Source: Edaphobacter lichenicola (lineage in GTDB: Bacteria; Acidobacteriota; Terriglobia; Terriglobales; Acidobacteriaceae). Taken from it: a stretch of 64,000 nucleotides of DNA. A model generated the notes under the pieces. It was not told where the DNA came from and ran no database searches. It worked only from the letters and a program-made list of their open reading frames with translations. Where the stretch lies: the NCBI RefSeq assembly GCF_025264645.1, contig NZ_CP073696.1, positions 2,604,001 to 2,668,000 of the forward strand, in the 5' to 3' direction. The position numbers and the translations under genes were made by a program. Positions within the stretch are counted from its first letter, which is position 1, and each line of letters opens with the position of its first letter. Shown here in pieces: positions 8,378 through 17,396 of this stretch.

Positions 8378-10198
8378 TTACAGGCTGTACTTCCCCGCCT
8401 TAATCACATGGCGTGCCACCTGGCGCCGCAGGCTAATGGTGTCAGCCGAATCGTGCTTGGAGAGACGGCGAAGAATCGTAAGCTGGGTCCGCAACATATC
8501 GCCTTCGGCGACCGCTGCAATGACCTTGCGCGCCGCCAACTCAATCGTGGACATCGCCTTGTCGGCATAGATGCGCGCCATGGCCACTGCTATCGAGGAG
8601 CCTTCACTTCCCTGCGCAGACGCAATCTTCTCCGCGCGCAGAATCGCGCTCTCCATCGCAAACACCTCGATGATCATATCGGCAATCGCTCCCATCACCT
8701 CTTGCTCATCGGCGATCTGGGTCATGTACTTCTGCGTCGCCGCCCCAGCGACAAACAACGTTAGCTTCTTCGCGTTGGAGAGAAGATTAAGCTCGTCAGC
8801 CAGCGGTCCCTCGCGCTCCACCTTCTCGCTTGGCCCTGACATCACCTCATCCATCAACTTCTTGATTGCGGGCATCAGAGCCAGCTTGCCGCTCATCGCC
8901 GACTTCATCAGCCAGCCCGTAATGATGAGGCGATTGATCTCGTTTGTCCCCTCGAATATTCGATTGATACGAGCATCCCGGTAAGCGCGCTCAGCCGGAT
9001 ACTCCTCGACGTAGCCATATCCGGCAAAGATCTGCAGCGTCTCATCGACGACCATGTCGAGCATCTCGCTCGCCCACACCTTCACAATCGAACACTCAAC
9101 CGCGTAATCCTCAATACGCTTTTGAATCTCCTTCGTATCGTTCTTGTCGACACCGGCAAGGGCCCGATCAATGAGTCCAACCGTGCGATAACAGACCGCA
9201 CCACCGACAAAGATCCCGGTAGCGCAGTTCGCGATTTTCTCCTGGATCAACCCAAACTCAGAGATAGATTTACCAAACGCCTTACGATCGATCGCATAAC
9301 GAATCCCGTTATTCAACGCCATTCGTCCTCCGCCAATCGCCGCATTGCCCAACTTGTAACGGCCCACATTCAAAATATTGAACGCAATATGATGTCCCTT
9401 ACCCACCTCACCAAGCAGATTGCCGGCGGGAATCACACAGTCAGTCAGGATCAGCGGGCAGGTCGAACTGCCGCGAATGCCAAGCTTGTGCTCTTCCTTC
9501 CCTTGCGTAAAACCAGGCGTTCCGCGCTCGATCAGAAACGCCGTCAGCTTCTCCTTCCCCGCATCCGGTCCATCTGGAATCGCGCACTTCGCGAACACTG
9601 TAAACAGATCCGCAAATCCCGCATTCGAGATCCACATCTTCTCGCCGTTCAGCGTGTACGTCGCTCCATCGGCAGAGAGCACAGCCTTTGTTTTGGCATT
9701 CACCGCATCCGACCCGCTGGTCGACTCCGACAGCGCATAGGCGGAAACAATCTCGCCCGACGCAATCTTCGGCAGATACTTCTTCTTCTGTTCCGCGTTG
9801 CCGTACCACACCAACGGCAGCGTCCCAATGCCCGTATGCGCAGAGAACGCAACCGAGAAACTGGCCTGCTTCGAGATGTTCTCAGCAACGATAGCCGAAG
9901 ACGCCTTGTCCATCTCCAACCCGCCGTACTCCTCAGGAATATCGATCGCGGTAAGCCCAAGCTCCGCCGCCTCCTTCAGCAAACGCTTCGTCACCGAGAA
10001 GTCCTTCGCCTCAATCGCATCAGACGCCGGCATAATCTCGTTGACGGCAAAGTTCGCAGTCGTCTCCGCAATCTGCTTCTGCTCGTCGGTAAAATCCTCC
10101 GGAAAGAAACAGTCTGCAGGCGTCGGATCGCTGATAAGGAAGCTGCCACCCGCAATGCGGGAAGCAGTAGTCGGGTCAGGTGTAGTCATCGTTGCCAT
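8378..10198 (-). CDS. Acyl-CoA dehydrogenase (long type with C-terminal extension)
   Basis: A 606-residue flavoprotein that makes trans-2-enoyl-CoA from acyl-CoA, the first step of beta-oxidation. The N-terminal helical domain contains IPEEYGGLEMD, the middle domain contains ALSESTSGSDAV and EKMWISNAGFADLF (FAD/substrate site), and the C-terminal catalytic domain contains IFEGTNEINR with the predicted catalytic Glu. About 170 further residues extend past the usual 380-residue length, as in very-long-chain type enzymes. The start has AGGAG seven bases upstream. It is the last gene of the fadB-like/thiolase operon, so fatty-acid oxidation is the natural role; chain-length preference cannot be read. 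Confidence 0.93.
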   Translation of the reverse strand: MATMTTPDPTTASRIAGGSFLISDPTPADCFFPEDFTDEQKQIAETTANFAVNEIMPASDAIEAKDFSVTKRLLKEAAELGLTAIDIPEEYGGLEMDKASSAIVAENISKQASFSVAFSAHTGIGTLPLVWYGNAEQKKKYLPKIASGEIVSAYALSESTSGSDAVNAKTKAVLSADGATYTLNGEKMWISNAGFADLFTVFAKCAIPDGPDAGKEKLTAFLIERGTPGFTQGKEEHKLGIRGSSTCPLILTDCVIPAGNLLGEVGKGHHIAFNILNVGRYKLGNAAIGGGRMALNNGIRYAIDRKAFGKSISEFGLIQEKIANCATGIFVGGAVCYRTVGLIDRALAGVDKNDTKEIQKRIEDYAVECSIVKVWASEMLDMVVDETLQIFAGYGYVEEYPAERAYRDARINRIFEGTNEINRLIITGWLMKSAMSGKLALMPAIKKLMDEVMSGPSEKVEREGPLADELNLLSNAKKLTLFVAGAATQKYMTQIADEQEVMGAIADMIIEVFAMESAILRAEKIASAQGSEGSSIAVAMARIYADKAMSTIELAARKVIAAVAEGDMLRTQLTILRRLSKHDSADTISLRRQVARHVIKAGKYSL

Positions 10199-10240
10199 GG
10201 TGTTACTCCTTCTATGAATTCTGAACTCTAAGAATGTGAC

Positions 10241-10681
10241 CTAACTCACTTCAGCGATCATCTGGTCAGGTTCGGACAACTTCCAACGAACAACACATTG
10301 CTGTCCCTTCCATCGAAACGTCTCCAGTTCAACCTCACCGAGAGTTACGGGCGGCTGCTCAACGACGATCCACTGTTCATGCTCTGTGCCGCCCGAAACA
10401 TACTTCGCAAGTATCGAAACTTCATAGAGCAACACTCCACCCCTCGTGCGGCTCACTTGTTCTATCTCTTTGGAGCGGACTTCTACAATCGTGGCTGTCG
10501 CACACTTCCAGTTTTGAATCACAACCTCATGATGGCGATGTTTGAAGATAAACAGTGCCGAAACAACGACCGCACTCACCGCAATATATCCACCCACAAC
10601 TCGAATCCGATGCCAGTCCCCGCGACTGCTCGGCCTCAAACTTGCCAAAGCGGTCCGATCCGACATGGAGGGTCTGCTCAT
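10241..10681 (-). CDS. Hypothetical single-span membrane protein (DUF3592-like)
   Basis: 146 residues. A basic N-terminal stretch is followed by one transmembrane helix (about residues 28-46) and a small beta-rich domain with ATIVEVRSKEIE and VRWKLSEPDQ. The layout resembles DUF3592 proteins, but this is a weak fold-level impression. The start codon lies only three bases beyond the thiolase stop and the acyl-CoA dehydrogenase begins about 40 bases downstream, so it is cotranscribed with the beta-oxidation genes. An alternative start is Met6. No function can be assigned. Confidence 0.7.
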   Translation of the reverse strand: MSRPSMSDRTALASLRPSSRGDWHRIRVVGGYIAVSAVVVSALFIFKHRHHEVVIQNWKCATATIVEVRSKEIEQVSRTRGGVLLYEVSILAKYVSGGTEHEQWIVVEQPPVTLGEVELETFRWKGQQCVVRWKLSEPDQMIAEVS

Positions 10682-10684
10682 TCC

Positions 10685-11866
10685 CTAATTCGCAGCCTCA
10701 TAAATTCCAGCAGCGCCCATTCCACCACCAACACACATCGTCACAATCCCGTACTTTGCCTTACGTCGTGGCATCTCCCGCAACAGCGTCGCGGTCAACT
10801 TAGCCCCGGTACAACCAAGCGGATGGCCAAGCGCAATCGCTCCTCCGTTAACATTCACCTTCGCAGCATCAATCCCAAGCACCTTCAACACCGCGAGCGA
10901 CTGCGCAGCAAAAGCCTCGTTCAATTCGAACAAATCAATATCCTCAAGCGAAAGGCCAGCCATCTTCAACACCTTTGGAATAGCATGAATCGGCCCAATC
11001 CCCATCTCTTCGGGATCGCACCCGGCGTAAGCAAAAGCAATGAACTTCCCCATCGACTTGATTCCCAACTGTGCAGCCCGCTCAGCCGACATCACAACCG
11101 CCGCCGCTGCCCCATCCGAAGTCTGGCTGGAGTTCCCCGCTGTCACTGTTCCCTTCGCATGAAATACCGGCTTCAGCTTAGCCAGCGCCTCGAGAGAGGT
11201 ATCGGCGCGCGGCCCCTCATCCTGTTTGAAGGTCGACTCGACCGACTTAGCCTTCCCTTTTTCATTCGGGGCAGAGTTTGTAACCGTTACCGCAACAATC
11301 TCATCCTCAAACTTATTCGCAGCGATTGCGGCAAGAGCCTTCTGATGACTCTCATAGGAAAACTGATCCATCTGCTCACGAGTGATGCCGTAGTGCGTCG
11401 CAACCCGCTCCGCCGTAAGCCCCATTGACATATATGACCCCGGATAGTTCTCCACCAGCCACGGATTTACCGATATCTTGTTGCCGCCAAACGGAACATA
11501 CGACATGCTCTCCGTACCACCGGCCACAATCACGTCCGCAGATCCACCACGAATCCGATCCGCTGCCAACGCAATCGACTGCAGCCCCGAAGCGCAGTAC
11601 CGATTGATCGTCATCCCAGCCGTCGTCACCGGCAAACCAGCACGGAAGCTGGCAATCTTGGCCACATTCATTCCCTGCTCTGCCTCAGGCATCGCGCAGC
11701 CCAGAATTACATCTTCAATCTCCGACTTATCGAGCCGCGGCACACGCTCCAAAGCCCCGCTGATGGCGAACGCAGCGAGATCATCTGGACGAGTAGATCG
11801 AAGCGTTCCCCGAGGGGCCTTGCCAACTGCGGTACGAACGGCGGATGCAATGATCACTTCTTTCAT
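10685..11866 (-). CDS. fadA: Acetyl-CoA C-acyltransferase (beta-ketothiolase)
   Basis: Catalyses CoA-dependent cleavage of 3-ketoacyl-CoA, the last step of beta-oxidation. All thiolase signatures are present: the active-site Cys in [11 protein letters not shown] near residue 82, NEAFAAQ, the His in [15 protein letters not shown], and the second Cys in CVGGGMG at the C terminus. I place the start at 11866 rather than at a Met 12 codons upstream, because AGGAG lies ten bases before it and [12 protein letters not shown] is the usual family N terminus. It sits 91 bases after the fadB-like gene in the same operon. The symbol is by function. Confidence 0.94.
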   Translation of the reverse strand: MKEVIIASAVRTAVGKAPRGTLRSTRPDDLAAFAISGALERVPRLDKSEIEDVILGCAMPEAEQGMNVAKIASFRAGLPVTTAGMTINRYCASGLQSIALAADRIRGGSADVIVAGGTESMSYVPFGGNKISVNPWLVENYPGSYMSMGLTAERVATHYGITREQMDQFSYESHQKALAAIAANKFEDEIVAVTVTNSAPNEKGKAKSVESTFKQDEGPRADTSLEALAKLKPVFHAKGTVTAGNSSQTSDGAAAAVVMSAERAAQLGIKSMGKFIAFAYAGCDPEEMGIGPIHAIPKVLKMAGLSLEDIDLFELNEAFAAQSLAVLKVLGIDAAKVNVNGGAIALGHPLGCTGAKLTATLLREMPRRKAKYGIVTMCVGGGMGAAGIYEAAN

Positions 11867-11957
11867 GGGGTACGAACTCCTAATTCCGACTCCGACTTTC
11901 ACCGGAAAAGCTGTAGATACAACGTGTATTCAAACTGAACCGAAGTGCAAGCGGCTC

Positions 11958-14447
11958 CTAGTTCCTCAAAGGCTTTCCAGTCTTCAGCGTGAACGCAATC
12001 CGCTCCTGAGTCTTCTTCTCACCGCACAGCGACAAAAACGCCTCGCGCTCAAGATCAAGCAGATACTGCTCCGTCACTGGAGTGCCCGGCGTAACCTTGC
12101 CTCCACACAGAGCGTACGCCACCCAGTTCGCAACCTTCGCATCATGATCGGAGATGTACTGCCCCTCCCTCATCGTCCACACCGCTAACTTCAACGTGGC
12201 CAATGCATTTTCGCCAGGCGCTGCGATATCGGTACGAACAGCAGGTGCACTATAGCCAGCATCTGCAATCGCCCGAGCCTTCGTCTTCGCATCGGTCAAC
12301 AGCCGTTCGCGATTCATCGTGATGCTGTCGGATGGCCTAAAAAATCCCATCGTACGAGCCTCCGCCGCACTGGTCGAAACCTTCGCCATCGCAATCGTCT
12401 CAAAGTTCTTCTTCAACGCCTCAAAGATCTCGACACCCTCTCCGCGCGCATCCGGCCGAATGCTCGATCCAGCTTCGATGCTCCGAATCGTCATCTCCTT
12501 GCAGCCCCCACCACCAGGAATCAACCCAACACCAGCTTCAACCAATCCCATATACAACTCAGCATGAGGCTGCCGCGCCGCAGCATGCAGCGAAATCTCG
12601 ACGCCTCCCCCGAGACACATTCCATACGGCGCAACCACCACGGGCCGCGGGCAGAACTTGATCGCCTGCGTCATATTTTGGAACGCCCGCACGGCCATCT
12701 CGACCTCGTCCCACTCCTCTTCCTGCACGCCAAGCAGCAGTTGCATCAAATTCGCGCCAACCGAGAAGTTAGCTGAATCACCGGTAATCACGAACGCCTC
12801 AAAGTTCCCGACAATCTCACTCGAAGGCTTCAGCGTCTGCGTGATCAAATTAACGATGTCATCGCCAAGAGCATTCATCTTCGAGTGAAGCTCAATCGCC
12901 GCAACCCCATTGCCCAAATCGATCACTGACGCGCCCGGGTTCTTCTTCACCACGCCGTTCGCTTTTTTGGTCACAGCCAGCGAAGTAACACCATCTGCCG
13001 TAACGACAGGCTTATACGAACTGCTTACCGGATCGAAGAAGAGTCGACCCGACGGAACCGAAGTGTCGTCCTTATACCAGCTCACATTCGACTCGCCATG
13101 CTTCTCCGCATAGGCAAGAAGCTTCTCCACATTCGCCGAAATGGGCGCCCCTCCAGTACGCATCTTCTCCGTGGTAGCGCGAACGCCCGCAGCATCGAAC
13201 ATCTCGAACGGCCCAAGCTCCCAATTGAAGCCAGTCTTCATCGCCTGATCGATCTCAACGATGTTGTCCGCAATCTCGGGCACACGATTCGCGCTATACG
13301 TGAATAGCTCGGTCAACAGCGGCCAATAAAAAGCAGCCGCCTTGTCCTTGGTGACATCGCCATGCAGAAGCTGCGCAATCCGAGCCGCACTGGACTCCAC
13401 ATTCTTCGCCATCTCGATCGCGGGAAACTTCGGCCGCGTGCTTGGCTTGTAGTCCAGGGTCTGCCAATCGAGAACATGCCGCAGATCGCGGCCCTCAGCG
13501 TCTTTTCCTTCTTTCTTATAAAAGCCCTGCTTAGCCTTATCCCCCAGCCATTTGTTCTCCAGCATCTTGCCGATGAACGGCGCAAGCGTCACCTCAGCAC
13601 GTTCATCCTTGATGCGCTCCGCCTGTTTGGAAAAGTTTGTAGCAACATGCGCGAGCACGTCCACGCCAACCATATCGCCCAGACGAAACGTCCCCGTCTT
13701 CGGCCATCCCAATGCGGAACCAGTCAGCGTATCGACCTCTTCAATCGACAACCCCTGTGCCTGCATCAATCGAATCGCATTACCCATCGAGAACGTGCCG
13801 ATGCGATTCGCAATAAAGTTCGGCGTATCGTGCGAGTGCACAATGGCCTTACCCAGCCGCAGATCGCAAAAGTGCTCCACCGCTGCAACATCCGCCGGAT
13901 CCGTATCAGGCGTAGGAATAATCTCGAGCAGCCTCATGTACCGTGGCGGATTGAAAAAATGCGTGCCGAACCAATGGCGCCGCAGCTGCATCGGCATCCC
14001 TTCGACAATCTCATGGATCGGCAATCCGCTTGTATTGCTTGTGATGATTGAATCTGCATGCCGGTGCTTCTGTACCTTATCGAGCAGCGCCCGTTTAATC
14101 TCAAGGTTCTCTGCCACAACTTCGATGATCCAATCGCAATCAGCGATCAGCGCAAGATCGTCATCGAAGTTCCCAATCGTAATCAACCTCGCGCTCTCTG
14201 GAGAGTAAAAAGCCGCAGGCTTCGACTTCTTCAGGCCATCCATCGCAGCCAGAACGAACTTATTGCGCTCCTGCTTTGCTGCCCCAGCCTCCGTCCCCGG
14301 TGGAACGATGTCCAGCAGAACGACAGGCAGACCCGCATTCGTCATATGTGCGGCAATGCGGGAACCCATCGTCCCGGCTCCAAGAACTGCTACTTTTCTG
14401 ATCTGTTTATGTTTGGTCGAAGTCGCGGCAGTGGTGCTGGGGGGCAT
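11958..14447 (-). CDS. 3-hydroxyacyl-CoA dehydrogenase / enoyl-CoA hydratase fusion (FadB/FadJ-like)
   Basis: A bifunctional beta-oxidation enzyme of about 829 residues. The 3-hydroxyacyl-CoA dehydrogenase part comes first (Rossmann motif GAGTMGSRIA near residue 22, then ANRIGTF and the helical dimerisation domain). The crotonase part is at the C terminus (MNALGDDIV; GMCLGGGVEISLHAAA; LVEAGVGLIPGGGG with the predicted catalytic Glu). This order is the reverse of E. coli FadB and is common in acidobacteria and deltaproteobacteria. I prefer the start at 14447 (GGAG upstream) over the Met at 14492, since the latter would abut the operator palindrome at 14495-14508. It is the first gene of the operon. 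Confidence 0.93.
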   Translation of the reverse strand: MPPSTTAATSTKHKQIRKVAVLGAGTMGSRIAAHMTNAGLPVVLLDIVPPGTEAGAAKQERNKFVLAAMDGLKKSKPAAFYSPESARLITIGNFDDDLALIADCDWIIEVVAENLEIKRALLDKVQKHRHADSIITSNTSGLPIHEIVEGMPMQLRRHWFGTHFFNPPRYMRLLEIIPTPDTDPADVAAVEHFCDLRLGKAIVHSHDTPNFIANRIGTFSMGNAIRLMQAQGLSIEEVDTLTGSALGWPKTGTFRLGDMVGVDVLAHVATNFSKQAERIKDERAEVTLAPFIGKMLENKWLGDKAKQGFYKKEGKDAEGRDLRHVLDWQTLDYKPSTRPKFPAIEMAKNVESSAARIAQLLHGDVTKDKAAAFYWPLLTELFTYSANRVPEIADNIVEIDQAMKTGFNWELGPFEMFDAAGVRATTEKMRTGGAPISANVEKLLAYAEKHGESNVSWYKDDTSVPSGRLFFDPVSSSYKPVVTADGVTSLAVTKKANGVVKKNPGASVIDLGNGVAAIELHSKMNALGDDIVNLITQTLKPSSEIVGNFEAFVITGDSANFSVGANLMQLLLGVQEEEWDEVEMAVRAFQNMTQAIKFCPRPVVVAPYGMCLGGGVEISLHAAARQPHAELYMGLVEAGVGLIPGGGGCKEMTIRSIEAGSSIRPDARGEGVEIFEALKKNFETIAMAKVSTSAAEARTMGFFRPSDSITMNRERLLTDAKTKARAIADAGYSAPAVRTDIAAPGENALATLKLAVWTMREGQYISDHDAKVANWVAYALCGGKVTPGTPVTEQYLLDLEREAFLSLCGEKKTQERIAFTLKTGKPLRN

Positions 14448-14494
14448 GAAGTAAGGCTCCAACGGGCGATATACCCGAACGATGCGAAGCATAC

Positions 14495-14508
14495 TGAATG
14501 ACCATTCA
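14495..14508. promoter_or_regulatory. Candidate TetR/FadR-type operator of the beta-oxidation operon
   Basis: The perfect inverted repeat TGAATG-AC-CATTCA lies 48 bases upstream of the preferred fadB-like start and just outside the alternative one. TetR-family fatty-acid repressors (Bacillus-type FadR, PsrA-like) bind TGAATG/CATTCA half sites, so repression relieved by acyl-CoA is a reasonable inference. No such regulator gene is next to the operon. Confidence 0.55.
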
Positions 14509-14750
14509 TTTCGTCAAGTAAAGCTTCTATCAATCCACTAAGTCACTCATTCCGCAGAAGAAAAACCCAGAAAAATCGCTCCCGTCCGCATCAAAAACAA
14601 CAATGCCTGAGTTCCAGCGGACAAAGACATATGCAGATAACGGTGTAACGAGATTTTGTTGCGCTGGCCGTTAAAAGTGCTGCCCGCACATCAAAGGTCC
14701 CACTCAACTTCTTGATCCGCCAAACCTGATGCGACTCCGCAGATGTTCGG

Positions 14751-15947
14751 TTAGTGCTTCGATTCAGCGAGCCGATGCATCTCGGATCCCGCCAGTAGAA
14801 AACCACCCACTCCGTACACATAGCTAGCCGACGGTTTGAACTTGCCCGGTTGCCCATCGATCGGCTGAATGGAACCCAGCCGTCCGTTGGCATAGATATG
14901 CGCAAGTATTCCCTTCCACGATCGCTCTACTATCGGCAGATACGTCTTGCGGTCAAGAATCTTCTCGTTGATCCCGTACGCAATCGCATAAGTGAAAAAC
15001 GCAGAGCCCGAAACCTCCGGCAGATCATACGAGTCCGGATCAAGCAGACCCGAACGCCATAGCCCATCCGGACCTTGGATAGCCGCCAGTTTCTCGGCCA
15101 TCTCCTTGAACTGAGCAACATACTTCGGACGCGACGGATAATCCGCCGGCATGATCCGAAGCACATTGACGAGCGCGCCCATCACCCAACCATTCCCTCG
15201 CGACCAGAAGATCGGCTTGCCGTTCGCCTGCTTCTGCGTAAAGTACCGGCTGTCGCGAAAGTACAGGTGCTCATGCGGGTCGTAGAGACTGCCAGAGGTA
15301 AGCCACCACTCATGATCCATATAGTCGAGGTACTTGCGATCATTCGTGATCAGATACATACGCGACAACACCGGCGGCGACATGAACAGCGCATCGCACC
15401 ACCACCACAGCAGCTTGTCCGGATCGTCCTGTCGAACAATCAACCGATCCATAATCTCTTTGGTATCGGCCATACGCTTCGGCTGCGGATCGTTAAGATA
15501 AAGATCGAGATAAGCCTGCCCCAGCGCTTGATCATCCGCATGCGGAAACCGTGCGTTGAGCAGCGTCCAGTCCGAACGCTCGGCTAACCGCTGCACAGCT
15601 TCGCGATACTTTGGATCATCCGTAGTCTTCGAAGCCGCAAGCAGGCCGTCATAGAGCGCAGCAAACGTCCATTGCTTATTGAAGTGCGCCTCCGCGTACC
15701 CAACCTGCCAGTCCGCAACCTTCTTCATCGCCTTATCGATCGCCTTCGGCTTCAACTGAGCGGAGAGGTCGCTCGCAAGCGGGCCCGGATCATCCGGCGC
15801 ATCACCAGCAGCGGCGCCATCTACTGGAACAACCTTGGCAACCGGCGCAGCAACCGGTGCCGTCTGCGCAAAACAGCAGGAACAAGCCGCACCAAACAAA
15901 ACACTCAGACCGACACGACGAAGCAATACAAAATTCAATGAAGACAT
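14751..15947 (-). CDS. GH105-type unsaturated rhamnogalacturonyl hydrolase, secreted
   Basis: 398 residues. A signal peptide ending CFA-QT is followed by a GH88/GH105 (alpha/alpha)6 barrel. Family features include the early WTFAALYDGL segment, the catalytic-region Asp in HADDQALGQAYLDLY, WWWCDALFMSPPVL, the SRGNGWVMGAL motif, and GLWRSGLLDP. These enzymes remove the unsaturated uronic acid left at the non-reducing end by pectin lyases. A ROK regulator lies immediately upstream with a 21-base gap, and AAGGA precedes the start, so the two form an operon. Substrate choice between rhamnogalacturonan and other polyuronides is inferred. The 258 bases after the fadB operator hold no gene I can support. 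Confidence 0.9.
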   Translation of the reverse strand: MSSLNFVLLRRVGLSVLFGAACSCCFAQTAPVAAPVAKVVPVDGAAAGDAPDDPGPLASDLSAQLKPKAIDKAMKKVADWQVGYAEAHFNKQWTFAALYDGLLAASKTTDDPKYREAVQRLAERSDWTLLNARFPHADDQALGQAYLDLYLNDPQPKRMADTKEIMDRLIVRQDDPDKLLWWWCDALFMSPPVLSRMYLITNDRKYLDYMDHEWWLTSGSLYDPHEHLYFRDSRYFTQKQANGKPIFWSRGNGWVMGALVNVLRIMPADYPSRPKYVAQFKEMAEKLAAIQGPDGLWRSGLLDPDSYDLPEVSGSAFFTYAIAYGINEKILDRKTYLPIVERSWKGILAHIYANGRLGSIQPIDGQPGKFKPSASYVYGVGGFLLAGSEMHRLAESKH

Positions 15948-15968
15948 AGCAGTTTCCTTTTTGAAAAG

Positions 15969-17141
15969 TTAGACCAGGCTTCCATTCATCACCAGAGCGA
16001 CCGCACTACGCAGTCTTGCAGTATTCCCTTCAAAAGAAGGCCGCAACCTCGGCTCCCTCGAGAGCGCATTCTGTTTCAGCTCTGCCTCAACGATCGGCCC
16101 GAATAAATACCACGCAGCAGTAATATCGCCCACGACGACAATCTCGCTTGGTGCCAGCGCAGAAGCTATCATCCGCAACCCACGGCCCAGAAACGAAGAC
16201 ATCTTCTCAAGCGCCTTCACGGCATTCGTATCGCTCGCTTGCGCCATCTTCACCAACGCCGCGAAGCTCGCTGGCGAAGCGTTTCCACTCATCTCCTCGT
16301 AGTAACGTAGACCTGCACGATTCGAAGCAACCGTCTCCCAGCAACCACGCCCTCCGCACCCACAGCGTGGTCCATTGATCTCCATCTGCACATGGCCAAA
16401 CTCTCCTGCCATGCCATTCGCTCCACGCAGCAACTGTCCGTTCGCAAAGATGCCTGTTCCAATACCCTCCGACACATTCACCACCACCAGATCGTGCAAG
16501 CCGTCGCTATCCCCAAACCACACCTCAGAGAGCGCACAGGCGTTGGCCACATTGTCCATCTCGACGCGCAACCCGGTAGCCTTTTGAATACGCGATTTGA
16601 TACTAGAGATGGGCCATTTCAGATTCGGTGCAAAGATTGGCTCTTCGCGAATCGGGTCAGCGCGCCCAGGCAAACTGATCCCGATGCCGTCAAACGACTT
16701 GTCACTATTTGCAGCAATCAGCTTTTTAATCGCCGCAATAATCGGCTGAATCGCCTTCTTCGGATCATCCGGCAACTCAACGACATTCTGTGCGACGATC
16801 TTGCCGCCGAGGTCCGTCACGGCAACCGTCGTCTGCGACGGATGAATATCAAGCGCAATCACAGCCCGCTGAAGATTCAGTTCAAGGAACGTTGGTCTAC
16901 GCCCTCGCGGCGGTCTCCCGGTCGAACCCTCAAGCACCCACCTCTCCTTAATCAACTCCTCGACGATCAGCGAAACCGTGCTGCGCTGCAGTCCAGAGAC
17001 GCGAGCGAGATCCGCGCGCGACAGCGGTTGACGAGTCCGTATCAAATTGAAAACGAGATTCCGGTTGATCTGACGTGGCGTCTTGTTCGACGCGCTTTGT
17101 CTGCGGGTAAACGTAAACCGAGAAGACTGGGAGGTAGGCAT
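15969..17141 (-). CDS. ROK-family transcriptional regulator
   Basis: 390 residues. A winged helix-turn-helix (about 30-80, with SRADLARVSGLQRSTVSLIV) is joined to a ROK sugar-kinase-like domain. The zinc-binding signature CGCGGRGCWE is intact near residue 260, and GIGTGIFANGQLLRGANGMAGEFGHV matches the ROK consensus. The kinase-type phosphate loop is degenerate, as usual for ROK repressors that sense but do not phosphorylate sugars. The gene is cotranscribed with GH105 and divergent from GH2, so it likely controls both in response to a sugar from pectin or galactan breakdown. The ligand is unknown. Confidence 0.9.
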   Translation of the reverse strand: MPTSQSSRFTFTRRQSASNKTPRQINRNLVFNLIRTRQPLSRADLARVSGLQRSTVSLIVEELIKERWVLEGSTGRPPRGRRPTFLELNLQRAVIALDIHPSQTTVAVTDLGGKIVAQNVVELPDDPKKAIQPIIAAIKKLIAANSDKSFDGIGISLPGRADPIREEPIFAPNLKWPISSIKSRIQKATGLRVEMDNVANACALSEVWFGDSDGLHDLVVVNVSEGIGTGIFANGQLLRGANGMAGEFGHVQMEINGPRCGCGGRGCWETVASNRAGLRYYEEMSGNASPASFAALVKMAQASDTNAVKALEKMSSFLGRGLRMIASALAPSEIVVVGDITAAWYLFGPIVEAELKQNALSREPRLRPSFEGNTARLRSAVALVMNGSLV

Positions 17142-17314
17142 AATTTAATTTCCGTCCATCGAGATCAATGCAGCAATTACGAAATGAACCATCTTCAATT
17201 CAGCGAAAAACAAAGCATCACAGCACGCCGTCGCATCATCTCCTGGCACACGCTTGCTTGACAGCTTTGACGACGAGTCTTTATACCACTGGAGGTTAGG
17301 CATTTTGTAGATAC

Positions 17315-17332
17315 TTTGAATTATTGTTCAAA
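17315..17332. promoter_or_regulatory. Inverted repeat in the ROK/GH2 divergent promoter region
   Basis: TTTGAA-N6-TTCAAA, perfect arms, lies 65 bases upstream of the GH2 start in an AT-rich stretch between divergent genes. It is the best candidate for a ROK operator here. The remaining 255-base intergenic region shows nothing else clear. Confidence 0.4.
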
Positions 17333-17396
17333 ATTCGCAAAAATGACCGTCAAATAGCTGGCCCAGAGTAGATCCCACAAAGCCGGCAGGAGATCT

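Noticed and set aside
9122-10231. 369-codon plus-strand frame antisense to acyl-CoA dehydrogenase
   Set aside because: Arg-rich shadow of a well-supported gene; no ribosome site or domain.
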